In this document: positions 23,501 through 33,790 of the stretch, in pieces
How positions within the stretch are numbered: position 1 is the first letter of the stretch
Layout of the letters: each line of letters starts with the position of its first letter
Assembly: GCA_002943765.1 (NCBI GenBank)
Contig: PQWQ01000033.1
Span: 191,001 to 255,000, forward strand
Direction: 5' to 3'
From: Psoroptes ovis
Lineage: Eukaryota; Arthropoda; Arachnida; Sarcoptiformes; Psoroptidae
DNA: 64,000 bases
Program-made: the position numbers and the translations under genes
The notes under the pieces: model-generated
Told to the model about the DNA's origin: nothing
The model's database searches: none
What the model saw: the letters and a program-made list of their open reading frames with translations, nothing else

Positions 23501-26500
23501 GTAATAACCCTGTGAATAATGTAAATAATCTTACGATATTCGACACCGCAGTCAATGGTAAGGCCTTGTACCTTTGTTTATTTGATGATTTTACTAATAA
23601 TTTCTATGGTCCTATAGATCTTATTGAAAACAACAATAACAATAGCCCTAACTCGACCTTTGAAACCAACGATAAAAAATCGCAAACATTCAAAGCGAGA
23701 AGAAAAAATTATCGTTTGGAAAAGAAAAAGTTGACAGCCGAACTCATATCGGCCATACAAGACCCTACAACTATTGTAATGTCTGATTGGCTTAAAGTTC
23801 GGACAACGTTGAAACAATGGAATAAATATTATTGTGAACTAAGGCCAGGATCGTTGTATATGTTTAAAAATCAAAAAACATATAAACCAAGTAATTGGAT
23901 TGGGACGGTCATGTTGAAAATGTGTGAAGTACTTGAACGGCCATCGAAAAAAGGTGGTTTCTGTTTCAAATTGTTTCATCCGCTTGATCATCCGATTTGG
24001 GCCCCAAAGGTATGTATCAGAGCCATTATCTTTGATATTTCGGTACTTATCCATTATCTATCCTTAGGGTCCACATGGTGAAGAATTCACTTCGCTATTA
24101 TTCCCTTTGCCAGTATCATCGGCCATATTTCGGGCACCATCCGAAGATGCTGGCCGTAAATGGATGGAAGCCATTGAATTATCGTTGAATTGTACCGATT
24201 TACTTGGACCAAAACATATCATTTCAACTAATCTTAATTCAAATACCAATAATAACAATAATACAGATTCGATACCGATATCACCGTTGAGTACATCGAT
24301 ACAAAGCACCACAAGTAATGCATCTACATCACAAACAATGCAAAATTATATAAGTTCAGTATCCGAAGATTTACTTTTTGGTGGCCAAAATAGTAATGAA
24401 ATCAATGAAATTGATATCGAAAATCATTTCGGTAGGTAGCTATAAGGTTGTCCGAAAAGTTTTGGCCGATTTTCATGTGACAACTCTATTGATTGAGCGG
24501 AATCGGACTTTTCGGACAACTTAAAATGATTAAAATTCGATTTTCGAATCTTATTTTTTATTTTTCGGGCCCCTTCAAAAACAATCAGATATCGATGATG
24601 ATGGCCATAGTGATGGCCATGGTGAAAATGATGATTCAATTGGTCCTGGTCATACAACTGAAGAAAGTGAAGATTCAATTTTTGAAGACTTGAATCATGT
24701 TCAATCTTTGAATTTGAATGATTCGAATGTCCATAAACAATCATTGGTCCCAGCGACTAAACCCTCATTATTACCAACGAATGATCATCAACCGCTTGAA
24801 ATAATTGCTGAAACGAATTATGTTTATGATGGTGGTAATGAAGAATTCGGCTTGGTTGGTGATGCTGGACAAACTGAAGATGTACCCGAAGAAAACAAGT
24901 CATTACTATGGACCTTACTTAAACAAGTAAGGCCTGGTATGGATCTATCGAAAGTAGTGCTACCAACATTCATCCTTGAACCACGTTCATTTCTAGAAAA
25001 ACTTACCGATTATTATTATCATTGTGATATTCTGTCCAAGTAAGTCTTTGAAATGTGTTCTATTATTAGGTTGTCCGAAAAGTTATTGCCGATTTTCCAC
25101 AATATAATCGGCAAGAACTTTTCGGACAACCTAATAGATTAATTCATACTAATTTGTGGCTTCTATTCACATGGTTACAGGGCAGCCTTAGAAGATGATC
25201 CATTAATGCGTATGAAATTAATATTGAAATGGTATTTATCTGGGTTCTATAAGAAACCAAAGGGGTTGAAGAAACCTTATAACCCTATATTGGGTGAAAC
25301 ATTCCGCTGTTATTGGTATCATCCGGATACTGATTCTCGTACCTTCTATATTGCCGAACAAGTATCACATCATCCCCCGGTCTCCGCATTCTATGTGACT
25401 AATCGTAAAGATGGATTTTGTATTAGTGGGTCAATTTTGGCTAAATCAAAATTTTATGGTAATTCAATATCGGCTTTGTTAGAAGGAACCGCCCGGCTTA
25501 CATTGTTGGCACGTGGTGAAGATTATTTGATCACATTTCCATATGCCCATTGTAAAGGTATATTTCTTGGCCCGTTGGCATTTGAATTGGGTGGCAAGGT
25601 GACGATTACGTGTGAAAAAACCGGGTATAAAAGTGAATTGGAATTCAAATTGAAACCATTTTTCGGGTCGGAAGACCAGTGCAATTTACTAGTCGGCAAA
25701 GTACGTTTGGGTAATGAAACAATGGCCAATATCGAAGGTCATTGGGATTCGGAAATTTTCTACAAAGATAAACGTAAAGGTGAATCCGAGTTGTTTTGGT
25801 CAGGCATAGACCCTAAGGTCAAAAATAGTCGTCTAAAAAGATTTGTGGTCCCACTGGAAGAACAACTTGAAAATGAATCGGAAAAACTGTGGCACAAAGT
25901 ATCGTTGGCCATACAAAAACAAGATCAAAATTTGGCCACCATTGAAAAAACTAACCTGGAAGAAGCTCAACGTGATTCGGCTCGACAACGGATTTCAAGG
26001 CTAGAGCTATGGGTACCGAAATTTTTCACCATGGATAACAAATCGAATGATTGGCTTTATCGTATGGCTGAACAGCGTCCTTGGGATAACCGGTAAGTAC
26101 CTGATGGTGATTTGTTTGTCTGGTTGATTGATTGATCTAATCATATGTATTTTTCTATCGATTCGACTATTTTAACAGAGCCGATGTTAAACAATATGAA
26201 CAAGAATATGTGATACGTACGATGACCAGGAATTATTTGAATCGATCCACATCGAACAAACTAAATGATCTTATGACCAGCGCTGCTGACCCAATTCAAA
26301 TGAATCAACAACATAAACATCGACGATTTCGTCGCCAGCACACGTGTGCTGATCCCACGGCCATCGACGTGAATTCTACGGCACCGAAATTGGATGATTT
26401 TCATCATCAATCATCGTTGGATGATCCATCGCAAATCAACCTTGGAACATCCCTAGCAGCAACGACAGCGACATCGATGGTAACGCAATCACCGGTAAAC

Positions 26501-26824
26501 AATCGATACTTGTCGCGTAATATCGATACAATACTACAACAGCTGTCATCAGTGCAACAATCAATCGAACATGTTCGTAAAGATCAGTCATCATTACGGT
26601 CCGATTTCGAAAATTTACGCACGGCCATATCGATTGCAAATCAATTGAGCCGGTCATCGAATGATTTGAAAATGATTCGAAACAATTCCACCAGCGGTGG
26701 TGGCGGCACTTTCGCTATTACAAAACTGCAAATACGTTTGCTATTTCAATCATTACCGGTCGAAGTACGGCTGGTCATCATTGTATTGATTGCTCATTTG
26801 ATTTTTAATTATTTGTTTCATTAA
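20516..26824 (+). CDS. OSBPL8: Oxysterol-binding protein-related protein, ORP5/8 type
   Basis: Six coding exons: 20516-20573, 22754-24009, 24068-24431, 24589-25039, 25181-26092 and 26179-26824, giving about 1228 residues with frame kept at every junction. ORP5/8 are tail-anchored ER proteins that exchange phosphatidylserine for PI4P at ER-plasma membrane contacts. A PH domain (about 360-480) contains WLKVRTTLKQWNKYYCEL and RPSKKGGFCFKLFHPLDHPIW. The lipid-transfer domain carries the family fingerprint EQVSHHPP (769-776). The C-terminus is a hydrophobic tail anchor, from about 1205 to the end. The N-terminal 360 residues are Asn/Ser-rich low complexity. Intron 1 is 2.2 kb and contains a solo LTR, one copy of repeat family 2 and two of family 1. 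Introns 3 and 4 each contain one family 1 copy. The start is the only Met before the first donor; an upstream exon cannot be excluded. Confidence 0.92.
20756..20920. mobile_element. Family 2 inverted-repeat element, long form
   Basis: About 165 bp, starting CAAGGGTTTCAAGTTTTAAT and ending with the imperfect complement (ACTTGAACCTTG), then TA on the right. In ORP8 intron 1. Arms contain repeated GTAGTTTT/AAAACTAC motifs. Confidence 0.75.
21415..21630 (-). mobile_element. Solo LTR (LTR retrotransposon remnant), antisense in ORP8 intron 1
   Basis: 216-bp segment, G+C-rich against AT-rich intron. It starts TG and ends CA on both strands and is flanked by the 4-bp duplication ATGT (21411-21414, 21631-21634). 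On the minus strand it reads TGTAACGG at the start, a TATA box GATATAAAAG (about 21556-21565), an AATAAA signal about 100 bp later, and ends TATAACA: the order of U3, R and U5. No internal region, primer-binding site or second LTR is present, so it is a solo LTR left by recombination. The 4-bp duplication and TGTAAC start suit Ty3/Gypsy, but the superfamily is an inference. Confidence 0.85.
21711..21794 (+). mobile_element. Family 1 MITE copy 22, type A
   Basis: TCTAGGTTGTCCGAAAAGTT to AACTTTTCGGACAACATTAA, TA both sides. In ORP8 intron 1. Confidence 0.88.
22604..22684 (-). mobile_element. Family 1 MITE copy 23, type A
   Basis: TTAGGTTGTCCGAAAAGTT to TACTTTCCGGACAGCCTAA. In ORP8 intron 1, opposite to copy 22. 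Confidence 0.88.
24443..24524 (+). mobile_element. Family 1 MITE copy 24, type A
   Basis: TAAGGTTGTCCGAAAAGTT to GACTTTTCGGACAACTTAA. Fills about half of the 157-nt ORP8 intron 3. Confidence 0.88.
25066..25134. mobile_element. Family 1 MITE copy 25, shortest palindromic type B3
   Basis: 69 bp: TTAGGTTGTCCGAAAAGTT, GCCGATTT / ATCGGC arms and a very short loop, TA on the right. In the 141-nt ORP8 intron 4. Confidence 0.92.
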
Positions 26825-26999
26825 TCTCTTCACATGAATCATCTGGTCATATTAATTAATCAAAGATAAAACTTGTACATTATCATCGATACATTCGGAT
26901 TGAATTCGATTGAAATCATTTCTAACACTTTTTTTTTAATCAAATGAACAACAAACATTTCAATGAACATTTTATATACAAATGATTCTTACACTATTA

Positions 27000-27079
27000 T
27001 AAGGCTGTCCGAAAAGTTCAGGCCGATTTTCATGAGCAACTCTATCGATTAAGCCGAATGAACTTTCCGGACAACCTAT
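27000..27079 (+). mobile_element. Family 1 MITE copy 26, type A
   Basis: TAAGGCTGTCCGAAAAGTTC to AACTTTCCGGACAACCT. 3' flank of ORP8. Confidence 0.87.
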
Positions 27080-28066
27080 TATAATTATCAATATTTATAC
27101 AATTTTCATGATTACACACACATGCATATATGATTCCGGTGAAATGTTTTGAATTTTTGTCCAAAAAAATTTGTCTTTTTTTATTTAAATAGTAATATGA
27201 ATTCATTTATTAATCTTTATTTATTTTAATTTTGAAATTCAAACATTTTGAATTTCTTCCACACTTGTTCGCGCTTTGTTATAAAATAATTAAATTTTTA
27301 AATAAAAAATCGACATTCAAATTTTGACAATTGCAAGTGAAATTTCACCGTTTGATGAAATTTGCTCTGAATTTTTTTTGATTCATTCCTGTCAAAGAAA
27401 AAAACGCAGGAAAGAAATTACATTTAATTACACACATTGGGGAAAAAGAGAAAAGGTGAGCAACAATCAAAACAAACAAAAATTGATTCACTTTAAAGTT
27501 AATGTTTTTTAATATCATAAACAACAACAATGATAACCTTGACATCGATTCAATTCATAAAAATGACCTAATTCATTATAATCAATGGCCTTACGCGATA
27601 CGATATTGACCTTGTTTATTGTTCGATTTTGTTTGTTTGACACAATTTTTTCATTTCAATTTCATTTATTCGATTTTTTAATGTTTTAATATTTGAAAAA
27701 CAAACATGAATTCAAAAAAAAAAAAAAAATTATTTTTAGCACAAAAAGCAAAGATAGTATTAATGAATGAAACTATTAAACAATCGATTGCCATCAATAA
27801 TTTATTCTAATTAATTTATTTAAAAAAATAAGATGACTAAGGTTCATCATCACCAGGCGATTAATCATTGAACTTTATTAATCAGAAAGTCAACTATTGT
27901 ATGGTGGCTATGGTGGTGAATAATTAACATATATGTCACGTATGTGAAATTCGTTAACTGTGACATATATATTAAAGCCAATCAATCAACAGTACTTTTA
28001 GTTTGATTTTGTCGATCAAATTATCAACATTGCCATTCACCGCCACCACAATAGTATTAATTATTG

Positions 28067-28072
28067 TTTATT
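28067..28072 (-). promoter_or_regulatory. Candidate poly(A) signal of SMYD4
   Basis: AATAAA on the minus strand, about 165 nt after the SMYD4 stop. If used, the element at 28118-28198 lies entirely inside the SMYD4 3' UTR. Confidence 0.35.
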
Positions 28073-28117
28073 CAGATCTTTCACAAAATTTCCAAAGTGT
28101 TTTTTACTATCATTATA

Positions 28118-28198
28118 TTAGGTTGTCCGGAAAGTTCTTGCCGATTTTCTTGAACAAATCTATTGAATGATCAAAATGAACTTTTAGGACAACCTAAT
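28118..28198 (+). mobile_element. Family 1 MITE copy 27, type A with altered right arm
   Basis: TTAGGTTGTCCGGAAAGTTC to AACTTTTAGGACAACCTAA, TA both sides. Starts 38 nt after the SMYD4 stop (minus strand). Confidence 0.88.
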
Positions 28199-28236
28199 AT
28201 ATCAAAATCAATATTTGAAAATTTACCAAAACAATT

Positions 28237-30597
28237 CTAATCATTTATTAATCGAGATAATTTTTCATTGAAAATCGAAAGATTTTTTTGAAATGTTTCG
28301 ATTATTTTCTCAGCTAAAATTGAATCATTCGAATAGCTTTGAGCGATTTCATTGAAAATATATTGATTTTTATAAAGATGATGCCAATTTTCATCATCAA
28401 TTTGATTGTTGAAAATTATTCCCGAATCAATTCGATTTAATTTCGATAACAATTCAAATGCCAACTGATATTGACCAGAATTTGCTGATAAATGAATGAG
28501 AATCATGAAGTTTTCAATTAATTTCGCATTTTTCCCATATAAATATCGACACTGTTGCTGTGAACATTCATTCATTTGACCTAGAATTGAGAGGTTGCAG
28601 CCCCCATCATCATTGATCCATTCAAGATTTAAAATGAAAAATTTCTGAAACATTTCATCAATGAAATTCATGTGTTTAATAGCCATCGGATACGGTTTCC
28701 AACATTTCATACATTCAGAATCCGAATCAGACCCGGGTAATACGACAACGGGTCCTGAACAGTGTTCACATTTCAGCACGTGATCATATGATTCGACCTC
28801 CCGGAGACACAATTGACAGCGGCAGTTGAAATAATAATTTTGAAACATTTGTGTTTGTCGATCAATGAATGGCTGGTCTGAAGTGGGGCCATATGAAATG
28901 TTTATCTCTTCACCGGGTTCAATTTCTCTGCGGGGACATTGGAGACTTGTTAGGTACAGGACCTAAGAAAATGGAAAATACCTGTTGGTCGTAAATACGA
29001 TGCGGCCATCGCGGAATTCCCATTCGACATTCGGTTCACAACTATGATTGATAAATGACCCGAGTAAACATTGACATGTTGCCACACATTGACCACTCAA
29101 AGACTCATCATCTGCGTCATAATCATCATAAGGGCCGTAATAAGTCCAAGCAAATATATTCGTAGTCAATTTACGTATATTAAACAGTAGGATTTCGATT
29201 AAAATAACGAAATCTTCGAATGAATAATGGAGAAGTTTTCCATTATTAATTGATTTGGATTGAATTCTGGGTAGATCGGCAAAATGTGGCCGTAAAATTG
29301 ATTCCTTCGGTTGATCTTTGGTCAAATAATCATTGATAATCAATAATAAAGCTGTATCAATAGCTAGGCCCATGTATTGATGGTCATAATATGTTTCGAA
29401 TCTATCATTATGATCTAACAGTGTTAATAACATTTGATACGAAAGATTTTTGTCCGAAAATTTCAATTCAAACCATGGTGAATGCTGAATTCGTGAATTG
29501 TTCAGATATTTTTTGATAACGATTTGATTAATATATGATTGAACATATTCAGAATATTTTCGGGTCGATTGTTGCTGGATCATTTCATCATAAAACTGCT
29601 TAATTGTCAAAACATTTTTCAATCCGATCCTTGTGATGATACGATACATATGTATTGATATATTATTATGGTCCCTATTGAACACGGACATCAATAAACA
29701 TTCGAATCGATGATCATTAAGCCAAGATTGTCGGCAGCAATTTTCATCACAATAAACTACGCTACGACAATATTTACATGGTACAAAATGATCCGTACAT
29801 TTACGATAACAATTTGAACAGAATTTCTTCAAAAAATTTCGATCAAATGCAAGGCTATAGGATTTTTCCATCAGTACTTCTTCATTGCTTGATATTGGCT
29901 CTCGACACGTTAAATGTCGACCTTTATTGCGGTCATCGATGATTAATTCGATTCTTGGATCGATTCGGAAATTTAATTCGATCGATTCTTTGCTGGAATC
30001 GATAGCATCGATATCATAATCATTGGTCGCTAATTTTGACAAGATTTGATCATTTTCAATTGAGTCTAATTGATTTTGGTCCAAAATTTTCGTTGAATCA
30101 ATAGATATGTCCAAATGCTTCAAATTTCTACAGAAAATGATCGACTTTCGCAGCCGTGAACATTTCGATTCAAATTTATCATTGTTTTTGGAATATTTAA
30201 GAGCAATATTTACATCCGATAATGCCGGAACAAAATGATTCGAACGAAAATTACAAACGGATCGTTGATAGTAAGCTTCACAAAATGTACGACCACCGAA
30301 GCCGGCTTCAACTATGACATTATTTAATAAATCAATCAAATACTTTGGGCTACGATCAGTATTTTTCAGTGCGGAAAACTTTTTCAGCAAAAATCGGGCT
30401 TTTCGTTCATTTTTCGGCTCATTTTCGATTGATTTCAACAAGGTTTCGTAGGTAATTTTGAATAATTTTTTGAGGTTTATACCTTTTAACACTTTTTTTA
30501 TTCGATGTGATTTCGTCGTTGGCGCTGGTGATTCATTTCCAGTGTAATTTTCATCATTCAACTCTCGATGTAAACTCCGGGTTATGCTCGAAATCAT
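28237..30597 (-). CDS. SMYD4: SET and MYND domain protein, SMYD4-like
   Basis: Two exons, 30597-28982 and 28927-28237, with a 54-nt GT-AG intron; product about 768 residues. The N-terminus (about 60-150) is helical and TPR-like, including AYYQRSVCNF. The SET domain starts near 226 (GRHLTCREPI) and is interrupted by a MYND zinc finger (260-300) with all Cys/His ligands visible in the pattern CSNC, CKYC, YCDENC, H, C. The catalytic second half has SFINHSCEPN (515-524), and across the splice GEEINISYGP. The post-SET cysteines are in FNCRCQLC. A C-terminal helical region follows. This layout is SMYD4-like, and the family methylates proteins on lysine. The intron interrupts the SET core exactly between R539 and E540, and the joined sequence restores the motif. 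It is head to head with the XK-related gene. Confidence 0.9.
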
Positions 30598-30945
30598 GGT
30601 TCAAAATCAAGGAAATTAGGGCAAAATTTTCAAATCTTTTTGACTAAGAAAAAATTCGAACACGTACATTTTGTACGCATACGCGTTCAACAGCTGTTTT
30701 ATGTGTGGAAAAATTCAACAATTTGTTTATTTGTTTGTTTGTTAATTAATTTAATAAATTGAATTAATTAAATGAATTCTAAAGAATTTCCTCAGAGCGA
30801 ATTCCACAATGAAAAACTCAACGAATTTCAATTCAAAACAAACAAATAATGGCTTAATTTAATCAGAGAGGCCCAATTATTGATCGATTCGAGCCTTTAA
30901 TCGCCTTATTTTGGTCTCCTTGAATAAGAAAAAACCAAATAAGAA
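30598..30945. promoter_or_regulatory. Shared divergent promoter region SMYD4/XK-related
   Basis: 348 bp separate the two start codons, so both 5' UTRs and promoters must fit here. The segment is AT-rich, with no clear TATA box at a useful distance and no inserted element. Inference from gene orientation only. Confidence 0.4.
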
Positions 30946-33000
30946 ATGAAAACTACGAATGAAATCGATCCATCGAATGAATCGGGACATGAACGGGAAT
31001 CCATTAAACCATCAAGCAATATCGGCAATACTCCACCATCGACCACCAACAAAATTCCATTAATTCAATCAAAATCATTGATCGATGATAATCGAGTATC
31101 ATCGATCAATGAAAATGAATCAAAAATCCAGCATAAAGACAAAATGATTAAACGTTATAAATCCCAGCTGTCATCGAATCCATCAAATCAATCCACTTCG
31201 ATGAAAAAATATCGAAGATGTGAATCACAACGTTCGATTAGTTTTGCGCTGCAACATCGTCCATCGCTGTTTGATTCGAAATTATTATCAATCGATGCAT
31301 CTGCCGATCATCCAGATTCAATACCATCATATATGACATTTACTTATATCGATATTTTAACGCTGACCTTTTCAATTTGTACATATTTCATTGATTTTAT
31401 CACTGATATAATTGTGACCATATTCCATTATACAAATAATGATTTTTGGTATTGTTATTTGACAATTGCATTCATTGTGCTACCAACTCTTATTATGACC
31501 ATAATGTCCTTACGTTGGTACATATTGGACTCAAAAGATCCGAATTCATTACCCGTATCAAAATGGCAATGGATATTACGTGTCATATTCCTCACGCTTC
31601 AGCTAGGTCCAATAATGCGTTATATTGATTCAATACTTTATGGTCTTAAATTTCGAAAATTGAATGAAGAAAAACAAAAAGCAGCTCGCCGTTATTTCCA
31701 ATATATGATCTACGAAGACACGGATGCAACAATGTTACGGCTGTTTGAATGTTTTATGGAAGCAGCGCCACAGTTGGTACTTCAGCTGACCATTATGATC
31801 ATTAAAATGCCTGATAAAGATCGAGATTGGACCGGTAATTATTATCAAAAATTGAAATTAATTCATTCGAATAAAACTCTAATTTTCGAATCTTTTCAAT
31901 TTAAACAGTATTTGTTCAATCGATATCAATCGTAGCATCACTGGTATCATTATCATGGTGTTTGGTCACTTATCTACGCATCCTTCGAATGTCATTAGCT
32001 TGTAAACATAACATGACATGGCCTGTAAGATTTAAATTCATAATTTTTACCCAAATAATCTTAAATAATTCTCATTTCCATTGTTTCCAGGGAACAATAG
32101 TACAATTTCTATGGCGTTTCTTCATGATCGGTTCCCGAGTGCTGGCCCTAGCATTATTTGCATCCGAATATCCATATTATATTGGCGTTGTTTGCGGTAT
32201 TCATTGGCTGATTATGTTCATATGGATTATTACACTGAAAACATCATTTTGTGTCAATCGCCTTGAAGAACTGTTTTATAATGCAATATTAGCTGTTATA
32301 TTTATATTTTGTTATTTTAATCCAGTCGATGGTCGTTCACGTAAACGTTATCTATTTTATTATTCAGTAATGTTTGTTGAAAATTTAATCATACTCATTC
32401 TATGGTATAATCGCTGTGATCAAACGAAACATTATCGTTCATTTGGAATCGTTGTTTATTTATGTTCATTCGTTGTTGCCATTATTTTCATGGTAAGTTC
32501 CTTGTGCCTATATTCTTGACCCGTCCAATGAATTAACCTGCATTTATCCCCACTGATTTCAGCTCATTTATTATCTCAAATTGCATCCAACACAAAACAT
32601 TCATATATTTACCAAAGATAATGATGTTTGTGAACCACCAGTGACACCAACGACCCCATCAATGACTGCTGCTAAGACTCAAACCACTCAAACTACCACT
32701 GATACTACTCTGAATACTCAATCATCATCGCCATCATCTTCATCGTTAATGTCATCCGAATCGACTGCATCTCCATTTCGATCAGCTGCTGCTTCGGTGG
32801 AACCAAAGAAAAATCATTCGAAAATTATTTTCGATACGAAACTATCGAAAACATCGACAATTAAATGTGATGAAAACAATAGTAATAGTCTCAGCAAAAC
32901 AACAAAATCAAAACCAAAAAATTATAAAAGACAATTTAGTGATGTATGGACCACAAATGGTCGATTACTGCATCCAAGACCAGCTATGCCTCCTGTGTAA
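30946..33000 (+). CDS. XK-related multi-pass membrane protein (XKR4/6/7 type)
   Basis: Four exons: 30946-31834, 31909-32024, 32091-32492 and 32563-33000, giving 614 residues over introns of 74, 66 and 70 nt. XKR proteins are polytopic plasma-membrane proteins; some are phospholipid scramblases activated by caspase cleavage in apoptosis. After a polar N-terminus of about 120 residues come hydrophobic segments from about 125. Family blocks follow: LQLGPIMRYIDSILYGL, YEDTDATMLRLFECFMEAAPQLVLQL, FLWRFFMIGSRVLALALFAS and LEELFYNAI. These fit the XKR4/6/7 branch best. The C-terminal 140 residues are Ser/Thr-rich and polar. I did not identify a definite caspase site. The frame of exon 1 stays open into intron 1, but the splice restores the expected family sequence. 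It shares its upstream region with SMYD4 and converges on STIM. Confidence 0.9.
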
Positions 33001-33079
33001 AAAACCAATTGATGAACTCAATGATAATTTTTTTGATGAACATGTTATCATTTATTCAATATTATAAAAAACCAAAGAA

Positions 33080-33085
33080 AATAAA
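33080..33085 (+). promoter_or_regulatory. Poly(A) signal AATAAA of the XK-related gene
   Basis: AATAAA about 80 nt after the stop and about 50 nt before the 44-bp tandem array begins. Confidence 0.45.
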
Positions 33086-33136
33086 ATTAAAAGAATTTAA
33101 ATGGCATTTTTTCATTGATTTTCTATGGCAGTGTTT

Positions 33137-33576
33137 TCGAAAAAATCTAAGGCTATACATCGATGAAATTTTTCAAAAAATCGAAAAAATCTAAGGCTAT
33201 CTATCGTCAAAATTTTTCAAAAAATCGAAAAAATCTAAGGCTATCTATCGTCAAAATTTTTCAAAAAATCGAAAAAATCTAAGGCTATCTATCGTCAAAA
33301 TTTTTCAAAAAATCGAAAAAATCTAAGGCTATACATCGATGAAATTTTTCAAAAAATCGAAAAAATCTAAGGCTATACATCGATGAAATTTTTCAAAAAA
33401 TCGAAAAAATCTAAGGCTATACATCGATGAAATTTTTCAAAAAATCGAAAAAATCTAAGGCTATACATCGATGAAATTTTTCAAAAAATCGAAAAAATCT
33501 AAGGCTATACATCGATGAAATTTTTCAAAAAATCGAAAAAATCTAAGGCTATACATCGATGAAATTTTTCAAAAAA
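33137..33576. repeat. 44-bp tandem repeat, 10 units
   Basis: Ten consecutive 44-bp units, each containing CTAAGGCTAT; the motif recurs at 33147, 33191, 33235, 33279, 33323, 33367, 33411, 33455, 33499 and 33543. Two unit types differ after that motif: ACATCGATG in units 1 and 5-10, CTATCGTC in units 2-4. Otherwise the units look nearly identical, so the array is young or homogenised. It lies between the 3' ends of the convergent XK-related and STIM genes and outside both coding regions. Confidence 0.95.
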
Positions 33577-33625
33577 ACCAAATAAACTCAGCAATAATTG
33601 TTTTTAATGAATGAACAATTATCTA

Positions 33626-33631
33626 TTTATT
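33626..33631 (-). promoter_or_regulatory. Candidate poly(A) signal of STIM
   Basis: AATAAA on the minus strand about 160 nt after the STIM stop, just before the tandem array on that strand. Confidence 0.4.
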
Positions 33632-33790
33632 CAAATATTATACAAAACCAAAGAAGAAAAGTTGAAATAAAATTAAAAATTAAAAAATCAAAAAAATAAT
33701 TTATAAAAATGTCCATAATTCCAATGAGAATGAAACAAGGCCTTGTGTTTATACGAGGAATGAATTCGAATAATTCAATGTGTAAAATGA

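Larger units (their letters stand above)
26825..28236. other. Convergent intergenic region ORP8/SMYD4
   Basis: Shared 3' flanks of ORP8 (+) and SMYD4 (-). Two mariner-like elements lie inside (27000-27079 and 28118-28198). An AATAAA at 27301 could serve ORP8, and TTTATT at 28067-28072 gives an AATAAA on the minus strand for SMYD4. The open frames at 27324-27545 are low-complexity and unsupported. Confidence 0.5.
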
